Shown one piece after another: positions 39,213 through 50,609 of a stretch of 64,000 nt of DNA. The notes under the pieces are model-generated. The model saw nothing but the letters and a program-made list of their open reading frames with translations. It made no database searches and had not been told where the DNA came from. Within the stretch, counting starts at the first letter, position 1, and the number at the start of each line of letters is the position of its first letter. Origin of the DNA: Setaria digitata (Eukaryota > Nematoda > Chromadorea > Rhabditida > Setariidae); contig RCAB01000290.1 in the NCBI GenBank assembly GCA_003640385.1, positions 1-64,000 of the forward strand, given 5' to 3'. The position numbers and the translations under genes were made by a program.

Positions 39213-40480
39213 AAGTATAGTCATTCAAGAAGTCTGTAGAACAGCAATTCAATAAACCGAAGACGATACAGAGTGCTTTTGTCGTGGGGAAAGGTAGAAA
39301 GAAGGGAGAAGAGAAGAGTGCCACCGAAATTGACTTTATCAGACTTTCTTATTTCTCAGCAGCTTTTGTTCATTTTTCTCCTCATCCATATCGTTCTCCT
39401 TTCTTTCTTTTTCCACCCCTTTTCTGATGGTGATAAATATTGTGGCATCAATATTATTAAGCAATTTTAAGGATATGCATAATGAGGGAGCGTGGCATTT
39501 CATTTCTCTGCTCCTTATTCTGTCATCACGAAGGTAAGGTTCGGTAGCGTCCGTTGTACAACTGTTACTGATTATTCATTCATTGAAAGTAATTCAAAAT
39601 GTGTGACTGAAAGGAAACTTCCTGGGCCGTGCAGCTCGTTTTTTGTGATGTTTTGTTGCTCAAGTATATATATTTATTGATCGTCCGCTAGTAGTAATGT
39701 TGTCATTTCTGGGCTCATTTATACAAAGCAGACGGATTTTCTTGCAGTAAAATATGGGCTATTGCCTACTGGCTTTTGCGTTACACCGACAAAGAAGTAA
39801 GCATTTGTTCCTGCTATTCATTCGTAGGACATTGGCTAGGATTTGTTTTATAAGCCTCATGTCATTTTCGCAAAACGTAGTTTTGATATCCTTTTGTAAT
39901 AAATTTTCTAATCATCACTCTTTTACAAGTCAGAAAAATTTGTCTTGATTGCCTGTTAGTTTTAGATGAGTTTTTTTTTTCCCTAACTCTTCAGCCCTCC
40001 TGTTTCCTCTTCACTGTATTTGAATCAGTGTCTTGACTTTAAACTTATCACGATGTAGGGCTGTGGTATTTTTCTTAAGCTGCACTTCTAATATATTTCT
40101 TAATTCATTTCACCTTTCTTTCCTATTTTTTTAGTTTTAAATTGGATTTTCCATTTTAAGGAATCGAAGTAAAACTTATGAGTGTTATATAAAATAACAT
40201 GACCATAATCAATGCCGTTTTACTAAAAGAAATTTACGAAGAGTGCAATGAGTGTTCTAAATGTTTTAGCGTCACGAAATAAGCTTTATTCACTTTCATA
40301 TCAATTAATTCCCATTCTTCAAGACAGTATTTTCTTTCTGTTCAGTTAAATTGGTGCTTATTGTAGTCGACATCGTTTTTTTTTCCAACTTGTGTTTCTA
40401 ATAATGGTGCCAAATGTGCCTGCATTTCCATTATTTGAATTTATAGTTTCTTGAATTTATTTGTTTATTTATTTTTTTTA
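34289..40480. other. Gene-poor region upstream of apl-1
   Basis: No confident gene. Open stretches noted: minus 34806-34567 (cysteine-containing, ends at a GTGGGT donor-like site, no ATG), minus 35981-35685 (98 codons with ATG, AT-rich, no family) and plus 36324-36530. Much of this may be the apl-1 5' regulatory region. Confidence 0.35.
39169..39210. repeat. GA microsatellite
   Basis: An uninterrupted (GA)n run of about 42 nt, 1.3 kb upstream of the apl-1 start codon, preceded by a G-rich stretch. On the minus strand it is a polypyrimidine tract. Confidence 0.9.
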
Positions 40481-40487
40481 CAGAAAG
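40473..40487 (+). promoter_or_regulatory. Probable SL trans-splice acceptor of apl-1
   Basis: A T8-ACAG acceptor ends at 40483, only 4 nt (AAAG) before the apl-1 ATG. In nematodes such a site directly ahead of the start codon is typical of spliced-leader addition. An upstream 5'-UTR exon is the alternative. Confidence 0.55.
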
Positions 40488-43400
40488 ATGGCCGCGGGTA
40501 GTTTAATGGCATCTCTGATGTTGGTCGTGCAGTTGTCACTGTATGCATGTATGGAGGTCTGTTTTATATGTTTATTTTTTGAAACATTATAAATCGATGA
40601 AGTACTAAAATATACTCTGAAGTTCGTATCAGAGAGGACCCCTTGTAATTTATCCTTTTTTTTTTTTTTTTTGAAGAGGGTTATTCATGAAAAAATTTAA
40701 AAAAATTAGAGTTATTCATGAATCAGGTTGGGGATATATTTGACTCATGTATAAGAAGTAGGGAAAATATCTCAGTTACCTACAGCGCCCTTTGTCGATT
40801 GTTCTCTTTGATGTTCTGGCTCTTCTGTACAAAAAAAAAAGAAAAAAACTCTTTTTTCCGAATCCTTTTATAATTATTTCCAATGTTTGGGTTGCTTGAC
40901 GAGGGTGTTGAGAACGTAGAGAGAATGACAGGGTTTAGGAAAAGTTTAACTACTAAGCTTACTAAATATAGGAGAAGCTTGGTAGTTGAGTACGTTAAGC
41001 GACTTATGAAGTGCATGATGCGTTTGTCCAAGTTCAGAAATACAGTTCCCTAGAGTTGAAAAAATCGAGAGACTTCGATTTTCTAAGTGATGGGTACAAA
41101 TAAAGCTCGATAAAATAAGATAAAGAATATTAAAGTTAAATAAGCTTCGAATAACGACAATAACCGATTAAAAAAGTGACGTTTGATTCCTTACTTTTCA
41201 GTGTTGCTTGAAATAAGATTTGCGAACTTCAAGTTCCAAAGATTTACATACACATCTTTCCTTTTTCAGCAAGAAAAGATTATTATGTTGAAAATTATTC
41301 TTAATGAAATTTGACGTTTGATTCGTAGTTACAAGCGTCACCACAATGAATTAATTGCGCAGCAGGAAACATAGGACACAATCTGTATAAACAGAAAGCT
41401 TTAACCTGCGGTAGCATTTGAAGAAATTTACGATTATTTTGTTCTGTGAAAATCAGTTTTACTGACCTTGTCATGAAATTGCATATGGAGTGATAGTGTG
41501 AGCTTCTCTGTAGCAGTTGGCTACAGATACTACAATTCCATGATGGAAATTTGTTCTCTTATGTATCCCAGTCTTAGTTTAAATCTAATGTAAGGCCTCC
41601 ATTATGTGTTCATAAAATGGAAATAGTGATATACTGAGAAGTAGCACAATTATTAGATTTCAACAAGGATTGAAAAATAATGAGAGAACCTCTAATAGTG
41701 TTGCAATATCAACCTCTTTCTCAGTAGAATATGTTCAAATAGTTGGAAATTTCAATCCTGCTTTCTGTTTATGGTGACTATTTTTTTGAAAATGCACGGA
41801 AAATTGAACATTGTTCTACAGCTTTACTGAGTTATGGGATTACTACTTAAATGATTTTTCAGAACAAAGCTCTCTTGTAATTTTATAACAGTTTTCTTCG
41901 TTTTAAGAGTGTTGCTACCAGCGTGGACATACGAAAAGAGAAAAAACACGAAAAGTTTGTTCCACTAGTCGCATTTGAGTGTGGTTTTCGAAATAGATTC
42001 ATGAGTGAGAACGGCGTATGGATGAGTGATCCGAGTACTCTTGCAACATGCCTCAGTGGAAAACTGGATATCTTGAAGTACTGCCGAAAAGTAAGTCTTA
42101 TTTTTTTTAATTTTCGTTTCCAAATCCTTTTTTTAAAACATTTCGGAAATAGTTGCGCTTTTCTGAAATGTCTAAAAAATAAGCTCAGCTCAATGGGCAT
42201 TAGTTGTCTGAAATTTGTACCTTATAATTTTTTTCCCATAAATTTCAGTATCACAGCAACACTAATTTTTACGTTTAAATCTTTTTGAAAGGACTGCAGT
42301 TTCGTTCCCTTCCCTTAGAAAATTCTGAATAATTTTTACTGCCACGGGTAATTCCCTAATTAAAGTTTTTTTTAAGTTTGTTGAAGTGGAAAATATCTTG
42401 ATTTGTTTGAGATTTCTTTCTGTTTTAAATATTCATTTATTTTCTTTTTTTTTTTTTTTTTTTTTTTTTTTTGTGGCTTTCCTCATTTTGTGCATAATTT
42501 TCATTATTTTTGTATTCTCAGCGTTGTGACATTCTTGGTGGTTAAGTCATGAAGTGGAAGGAGCATTCTCTTTCAGCTTCTTTCTCTTCTGTTTGTTTGT
42601 CCACAGTCTTTTTTTTCTTTTTTCAACACTTTTTTTTTTTTTGAAAATGTGCGTAATTCTGCAAAGCAACTTCTTTTCTTCCTTTTTTACAATTTCTAGA
42701 ATTTGCCACTTCGTCTTTTTGAAAAATTAACGGACTTTGTTTGACAAATCGTTTTATCAGTACTTTAAAAAGAAAAAAAAAGTTGTGGAGTGCATAACGA
42801 AAGTAATCTTTTATCATATTTATTTGTGATTGAATTTACTATTACATATTACATAGTAGTAATTTTATAAAGTTGACAATGATTGGAGGTGAAGTCCATA
42901 TTTTGTTATTTGCATTGTATAAAGTTACCATGAAGTTGAGTAACTTATTTCAGATTATTGTGTAACGGTATAGAAATTGGAAATCTTGAAATTTCCATTT
43001 TATAGATAGCAGAAATCAATAATTTTAAAGACACTGTAATTATAGATTGGAGTTTTGTAATTTGAGAACTATATAAAAGCTTTCGATTAATAAAAATATT
43101 TGATAAACATTTCATACTTCTTTGTAGTCATATCCGAAACTGGATGTCACAAATATAGTGGAGTATTCACATGAAGTAGAAATTCCTGGATGGTGTCGTG
43201 AGGAAGGCTCACCATGTAAATGGACACATACTGTGAGGCCATATCAGTGTATTAGTAAGTTTGCTTTTGTCTTATGACTGTGTAATTTTATTTCTTTCCT
43301 TGATTTGTGTATGTAGAGAGGGAGAGGGAAGAGCCTTTCATCATAAAGAAGTTCTTTTGAATATTGGTATAGAATTATACATCAGGCAGTTCAGAGGTAA

Positions 43401-46400
43401 GGTAAGCGGTTGTTGGTACGTAAGAATTAACTCTAAAATATACATATTCAGTTGGTGAGTTCCACTCAGAAGCACTCCAAGTGCCACACGGTTGCCGATT
43501 TGGGCATATCAATGATCGTCAATTATGCAATGATTATGCGCACTGGAAAGATGCTGCATATAAACAATGTAAAACTAAGGTTAGCTTATTTTTATTAGTA
43601 AAAATTGTTACCTTTGCAACTTATATTCACGTTTTTGAATAGTTTAGTTACTTAACATGTATTTAGTGATTTTCTTATTCCAATCACATCTTTAAAAAAA
43701 TCTTAAATTTAGCTTTACTTTCAATATTCTTTCTCAGTTTCTTCGAACGTTGTAATTTAAGGTTGTTAACGATAAACGAATGGCAGTGCGTTCATTTGCA
43801 GTTCTTGAACCTTGTGGATTAGACTTATTTACTGGTGTTGAATTTGTTTGCTGTCCGGGCGATGATAAAACTGAGGATATCCGTATTATTTTTATTATTT
43901 CTAAGAAATATTTTAGAACATAAAATATGTTATAAAATATTGGTGGAAGATGAATGCGAAATATTCTTTTTTTTTTTTGTTAATTAAGCCAAGTTTAGAA
44001 CTAGAGAAAAAACAAGCGGGAGAAGAAGGAACTGGAGATGATGATGATGATGACTATGACGACGATGGTGGTGAATATGGTGAAGATTCCGATGATGGTA
44101 TGTTAGGGTCTTAACTTTTTGCTTTAAACTGATTGGTAGGCCAATTCTTAATCCCTCATGTAAATTGTATTTTATTTAGACGAAGGGAGAGATATTTCGG
44201 CCAAAAATGTTATGCAGGACCCATACTTCAAGATGTCTGATCCGGTCAATGAACATGAACGTTTCAAGGAAGCTCAGCAGCGCATAGAGAAACGACATCG
44301 GGCTAAAATTAACAAGGTTTTTCATGGATTTTACAGCACTGTCAAACTAATTTGGTGAATAGTTCTGTTTACGATTGACAGAAAGCCTGCAAGTAATAGA
44401 ATTGTAGCTTAAATTAGTGTGTCTGTTATTCGTAAGAATCAAATTTACAGGTTATGCGTGAATGGTCTGATCTTGAAAAACGTTACAAGAAGATGAAAAA
44501 AACTGATGAAAAGGGTGCTGAGGCATTCAAGAAAGAGATGACTTCACGATTCCAGAAAACGGTTCGTTTACTGCGGAATGATAGCTTACAGCTTACCATC
44601 TCATACTCTTAATTTAAATGACCATTTCTACCAATCAAACAAAAAATCCTGATGCTGCTGGATTTTCTTTTTCTCTTTTTTTTTTTTTTTTTTTTTCAGG
44701 TTGCTTCACTAGAAGAAGAGAATAAGGAACAGAAAAAGCAACTTGAAGATGTTCATGAAGAACGAGTCCAAGCCCATCTCAATGAGAAGAAGAGACAGGT
44801 GAGCAAGTTTTGTCTACGTTTTTTGGTTAGTAATGACAGGATTCTCTATAATTAATTAAGATGTTCTTCCATTCAGGGAACACTGAACTTCTAGAGGAAA
44901 CTGCGATTCACTTTTGTTCTTACAATAAATTCCCCAAGATATCCATTACTTATGTTTACACTCTCACATGATTCTTCTTGAGAAGTCGATAAAACAATAA
45001 AAGCTAATTTTAGAGCACCTTGATTTGTTACGTCTAGCTATCGTGTCCAAAGCTAGGTGCAGTGTCAGTCCTGTCATAAGGAGAACTGGACTTCAGTTGG
45101 GTGGGGGATGAGTTGCAAATCTGTTTTTGTCATTGATAGTGACTGTAAAAATTGTACAAAAGTTCCGTGCAGGTATTTTGATGATATAACTTTCAGGCAA
45201 CTCATGATTATCGTGCAGCTTTGGCCGTCCAAGTAGGTGCGCCAAATAAACACAATGTACTTAGAACACTCAAGGTTAATCCTAATTAACTTAATGTAAA
45301 TAGAAATTAAATTGTTAAGAAGAGGAAAGCATGGCTTCAATCTTTAATAGCATACTGTTTTAATGAAGGAAATCGAAGTTTTTTTTTTTTTTTTTTTATG
45401 CATCTTTAATAACTGTGAATATTATGACTTTTATAGACATTTATTCGCGCAGAGGAGAAGGATCGAACACACATGATTAATCGCTTCCGACATTTACTTC
45501 GTACAGATCGAGTAATTATTCTTTTTCTTTTTGTTAGTAATTGGGCATTATAAAGACAGTTATATAAGCAAATATATAAATTTCCAGGACGAAGCAGAAA
45601 CATATGAACCAATACTAATTCACCAATTACGTTATATTGATCTTCGTATAAATGGTACACTTGCAATGCTGCGAGATTTTCCCGAACTTGAACGACAGGT
45701 TCGACCGATTGCTGGTAAACACTTAATATTGTTTTTTTTTTATCGTTGTGGTTGAAAATTTTGTCCATTATGTTATGGTACGAAAACATTCCCCTTGATG
45801 AGTGGATTGTTTATAATTAAAGTTTAAATCTTTTAGAATCTGGCTTGAAAAATCCGTTTTTCCTTCTTTTCCTCTTTGAACTAGGTTTAGCTTTGTAATT
45901 AATGAATTGCATTGATTATCTGTACCTTTAATGGATAAAATTTCCCGATAGTAATGCAGCTTCGAACCTAACTGGGTATATGGATCACAAGAAATGACCC
46001 ATTGTTATGTGTCCATCATATGGTTTTGTTTTATTTTTATTTTATTTTATTTCATTTTATTTTATTTCATTTTATTTTATTTCATTTTATTTTATTTCAT
46101 TTTATTTTATTTCATTTTATTTTATTTCATTTTATTTTATTTCATTTTATTTTATTTCATTTTATTTTATTTCATTTTATTTTATTTCATTTTATTTTAT
46201 TTCATTTTATTTTATTTCATTTTATTTTATTTCATTTTATTTTATTTCATTTTATTTTATTTCATTTTATTTTATTTCATTTTATTTTATTTCATTTTAT
46301 TTTATTTCATTTTATTTTATTTCATTTTATTTTATTTCATTTTATTTTATTTCATTTTATTTTATTTCATTTTATTTTATTTCATTTTATTTTATTTCAT

Positions 46401-47796
46401 TTTATTTTATTTCATTTTATTTTATTTCATTTTATTTTATTTCATTTTATTTTATTTCATTTTATTTTATTTCATTTTATTTTATTTCATTTTATTTTAT
46501 TTCATTTTATTTTATTTCATTTTATTTTATTTCATTTTATTTTATTTCATTTTATTTTATTTCATTTTATTTTATTTCATTTTATTTTATTTCATTTTAT
46601 TTTATTTCATTTTATTTTATTTCATTTTATTTTATTTCATTTTATTTTATTTCATTTTATTTTATTTCATTTTATTTTATTTCATTTTATTTCATTTTAT
46701 TTTATTTCATTTTATTTTATTTCATTTTATTTTATTTTTATTTCATTTTATTTTATTCCATTTTATTTTATTTTATTCCATTTTATTTTATTTTATTTTA
46801 TTTTATCTCACTTCATTTAGTTTTATTTGTTTACTTATTTGTTTAATTATTTATTTATTTTTGATAATGTATTTCCAGTTGAATTTTGGACTGATTATCG
46901 TAGAGAGAATACACCAGAGGTAACGGGAGACGAATATACATTGATTGGTGGTGATGAGCAAAATGTCAAACTTGTACACTACTATAAAGTAAGTGCTTAC
47001 AAATAAAATATCGCTGTATCTGGTACTTTTAACATTGATCAGTACCTTGCAAGAAGTTTAAGCAGTCTTAATTTCGTGAGTCCGTATTGTTTTTGTTTTT
47101 TAGTTATTCGCTGTTTGAGGAAAACATAATTTGTCCTAGCAGTTAGTGGTAATTTGTGGTACTGGCAAGTTTTTCAGGATTCATATGACCGCTTACATAA
47201 TCCTTCTTGGTCGCGAAAGACAACACCGTTGTCCACTGTCTCAGAGGTAAATTCCGATGCTTTCCAGATAATTTCTTGCACAGCTTTCGATTTTTTTTTT
47301 TTTTTTATGTGGTCCATTGCAGTTATTCCCAAGAAATTATTTGTGGACTGATATCCAAGTCAACTTGGAGTTTTACTTACTCGGCATCTTTATATTGAGG
47401 AATTCATCTGAATTATTTGGTGTAGTTTGTAGAGATCCAGTTACCACCATCGTGTTTCATGAAAAATCAAGCACTCAGTTTTATAGCCAAAAAAAACACT
47501 CCATGATTCGAATGAGGGTGACGATAACGATGAAGATAATGCAGAAAGCGTCGAAATAAGAAAACAGTCAAACGAAGATTCGAAGAAGGTTGTGGTAGAG
47601 AAAATTGTGCAGAGGAAACCTGATACCAAATTGGGCAAGAACAAGCCCGCCATCGATGAAATTAATGATGATCATGATGATGATGACAATGTCAATAATG
47701 GGAATAGTAATAATGACATCGACGATGATAATGCTAATAGTAATAACAATAATAACAATATTGATGATGTTGGTGGTGATGATGGTGATGATGATG

Positions 47797-47828
<32 letters not shown>

Positions 47829-48638
47829 GATGATGTTGATGATGATGATGATGATGATGACAATGATGATGACGATGAAGAGGTTAGTTCTCAAGGATGT
47901 ACTATATTTCATTGATTCTACAAACTTTTGAGAGTTTACTATATGAAAAGGATTGGAAGAGATGTTGACCTTCATTTTCATTTCAGGACAAAAATTTGAA
48001 TATTTTCGAATTAATTTTAGGACGACGTCGGAGATAATGATGAGCCTCTATCGAATATCAAATCAGTTGAACGAGAACTTCATGTCGAAATTGAACCAAT
48101 TGTGAGTGAGCCAGTTAGGGTGCATGATTTGCCACCGAGACCTTCCTATGCGAAACATGAACCACTGCATCATATTAAGGTTCATTTCTTTTCCTTTCTC
48201 CTTAAATTATTCAGTTTTCAAAACTTAACATAGAATTATTCTGAATTATTACCTCTGCAGATGGGTGCGGAAGATGCCTCGACAGGTGCGTTCACAGCTT
48301 CAACAAATTTGCTATTAATTTTCGTATCTGCCGCCACCGTCATTTTCATCGTGTTTGCCATCGTTTTAGCTCGTCAACGGCCACGTCGTCGTGGTTTTAT
48401 TGAGGTTCCTTTCATTTATTTCCAAAATTTCACTTTCAGGCGTATATAATGACCATAACGTTTTGTTTCTGATGAAAAGTGTAGGTAGAGCTTTAAAATT
48501 TGGTAGGAAAAAGTGATGTTGTTATGGAATTAAATGTTCTAGGTTGACATTTGCACTCCGGGAGAGCGACATGTGAATGGAATGCAAGTGAATGGCTATG
48601 AGAACCCCACATATTCATTTTTCGATAACAAAGCCTAA
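40488..48638 (+). CDS. apl-1: Amyloid precursor-like protein (APP family)
   Basis: Eighteen exons, all phase-consistent, 775 residues: 40488-40556, 41908-42090, 43128-43254, 43452-43579, 43762-43882, 43999-44097, 44180-44316, 44451-44561, 44700-44798, 45197-45274, 45437-45511, 45588-45714, 46879-46988, 47178-47246, 47487-47882, 48021-48179, 48261-48404, 48543-48638. Domains: signal peptide (1-22), E1 growth-factor-like domain (GKLDILKYCRK, EIPGWCREEGSPCKWTH), copper-binding-type domain (EFHSEALQVPH to GVEFVCCPG), acidic stretch, helical E2 domain (QDPYFK, HEERVQA, LRYIDLRINGTLAMLRDFP with an NGT glycosylation site), a long Asp/Asn-rich stretch (about 535-645), one membrane segment (about 711-733) and a cytoplasmic tail ending GYENPTYSFFDNKA. 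The tail keeps the NPTY adaptor-binding motif. There is no Kunitz domain, and the Abeta region is not conserved, as in C. elegans. In C. elegans apl-1 is needed for moulting and viability. Confidence 0.98.
46031..46806 (+). repeat. Pentamer satellite (TTTTA,TTTTA,TTTCA) filling apl-1 intron 12
   Basis: A 15-nt unit TTTTATTTTATTTCA repeats about 45 times; the 60-nt blocks from 46081 to 46680 are identical to each other. Edges decay: a shortened unit near 46690, then TTCCA and TCTCA variants to 46806. Because 15 is a multiple of 3 and no unit frame holds a stop, all three plus-strand frames stay open for 270-310 codons; these are artefacts, not genes. Confidence 0.97.
47770..47875 (+). repeat. 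GAT trinucleotide tract coding poly-Asp in apl-1
   Basis: Runs of GAT with GGT, GTT and GAC interruptions in exon 15 encode long Asp runs. It is in frame and part of the acidic linker between E2 and the membrane segment. The mostly single-codon make-up suggests length changes by replication slippage. Confidence 0.9.
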
Positions 48639-50609
48639 CTTTCTGGCTTAAGTTCAAGCTCGCAGCAAAAATGCTTGTTAGGGAGTTTTGAAGAAGACTG
48701 AATCATTTTCATAAACTTGGACGGTAATGAAACAGGACAGCTAATTGGATGGATACAGGTCAGTTTTATTCTCTGTAAATTACCGGTCCATTTTTATCAG
48801 CCTGCGGATCATCATCCTTCAGCATTTCGCAGAGTGCATTTTCCATGTTTTTAGCATTGAGTTGCATCCGGTTTTCCCATGCTGCATTGTTGCATCAACG
48901 CACTTTAGCTTGAATTTTTGCACCACTTTCATAGTTTTCTCATTTAGTAGAGTTAATTGAAATGTTTATTGGATTTTTGTCAAAAAAAAAGTTTAAAATA
49001 CCTTATTGTTAGCAGCACCTGCAAATAATTGTCTTTTGGTCCGATGTTTTGCGGAACAATTTTTTGTTGCTATTTTTACTAAAGTTTGTTAATGCTTATA
49101 AGGACGCTTGGAAAGCTGCACCTACGACGGAGGGGAAGGGAGGAGGGGGCGTGACGCTATATCCTTCTCCTGTTATAGTTATTGCACTTGTTAGTGTTAT
49201 ATCCTATCTTTAATTGTTATGGTCATTTGCAGCAATCCATTTTCTAGCACCATTCTGGTTATTAATATAACACTTTAATCACTTCTTTGGTATTGGTTTT
49301 ATGACTGTTTTCCTTAATTCTGTGCTTAAAAATGTTTTTCCAGTACATTTTTATGAATGTCCGATTATTAAATGTGACTTTTGCTATCACTTTTTTGTTA
49401 GATCTTGAAAGTGACGATTTTATAAAAACTAGCAATTATTTTTGGCACAGTTTTTCCAGAAACTTAAAATGCTTATTAAACTTTCGAAAAAATCTGGTAT
49501 CGTTTTAACCAGGAACTTTCTATTTTAAGAATAGTTTAATTGCATTTTCACTATTTAGCATTCGAATGTATCATGCCATTAATTCTAGCATAAAATCAAT
49601 CTAATAGATGAACTTTGAATATATCCATTTGTTCAACATTTTGAAATTTTCACAATTTTAGCGTTCTTTTTTAATGATTGTTATGCTCCTCTCCTTTTTA
49701 ATCTTACTGCATTTTTTATCGTACGCATTATAAATTACACCACCATACTTATTTATACGTCACCATCTTGTCACAATTTTTATCCACTACTTGTAATCGA
49801 GATTTGAATAAATTTTCTCTTTGAATGGTGGTTGTTTTGGTAGGCTTGATTAAAAAGCCATATTATTAAATTACTGTGGGTCATGATTTGATATGGGAAA
49901 TCATATATGAAAATTCATAAAGGCCTGTGTCTGAAGTTTTGGCTGCCTTCAGTATATTATTTTATTGTTCAACCGATTTATGCCAGCCAAGCTTTATTAG
50001 ATATACTCCTTGGATAGAATGAAGAAGAAAAGTTAAAATCTTTTATTTCATCAATTGAAGAGCAAGATGATGGGTAGCGGGGTGGTCATCAAAGGTCTTT
50101 GAGTCCCTTTGCGCATTCTTCAGGCACTGAAATAACCGATTTTGAATTGGAGTCAAATTATATACTGTTTAGCATTTCGAGTTTTTACATTTTCTAGTTC
50201 AGAGGTGTTGATACAGTAGTCATGACTAAAACTTGGTAGAATTATACTGGATTGAATTCTGATCCTAAATTTGCTTAATGCGAAAGTATATCATGAAATA
50301 ATTTTGTAGTTGTAGGAGTCTGAGTTCGGGAGCCGGAATCTTTAAAGCTACTGGTTTAATGCCTCGAGAATCTAAAAAGCAGGACCCATTCAAGGGCATA
50401 ATGTTATATATGACAGTTCTCATTTCTCGGCAACTACGGTATACCCGACTCTTTTATTCATATTTTAGACAGAGTGTTCGGCATACCATAAGCTTGAAAA
50501 AACAAACTCATGTTAAATTATTAAGTAATGGATGAAGTATTAAACAGAAATATTAAATCAAACATCAATTATTTGAAATATCAAACGTTTCTCACCATCT
50601 TGCCAAACC
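48639..50609. other. apl-1 3' UTR and spacer
   Basis: T-rich, no exon-like stretch seen. AATAAA at 49807-49812 is the best poly(A) signal, implying a 3' UTR of about 1.2 kb. A short purine-rich G-run patch (49125-49152) lies within it. The next gene is convergent and ends at 50610. Confidence 0.5.

Noticed and set aside
45994..46923. Three long plus-strand open frames (270-310 codons) of FILFY/FILFH/FISFY repeats
   Set aside because: They are the three readings of the stop-free 15-nt intronic satellite; apl-1 exons on both sides splice across it in phase.
47568..47981. Minus-strand and off-frame ORFs rich in Ile, Ser or Met
   Set aside because: They are shadows of the GAT tract in apl-1 exon 15, whose frame is fixed by flanking exons.
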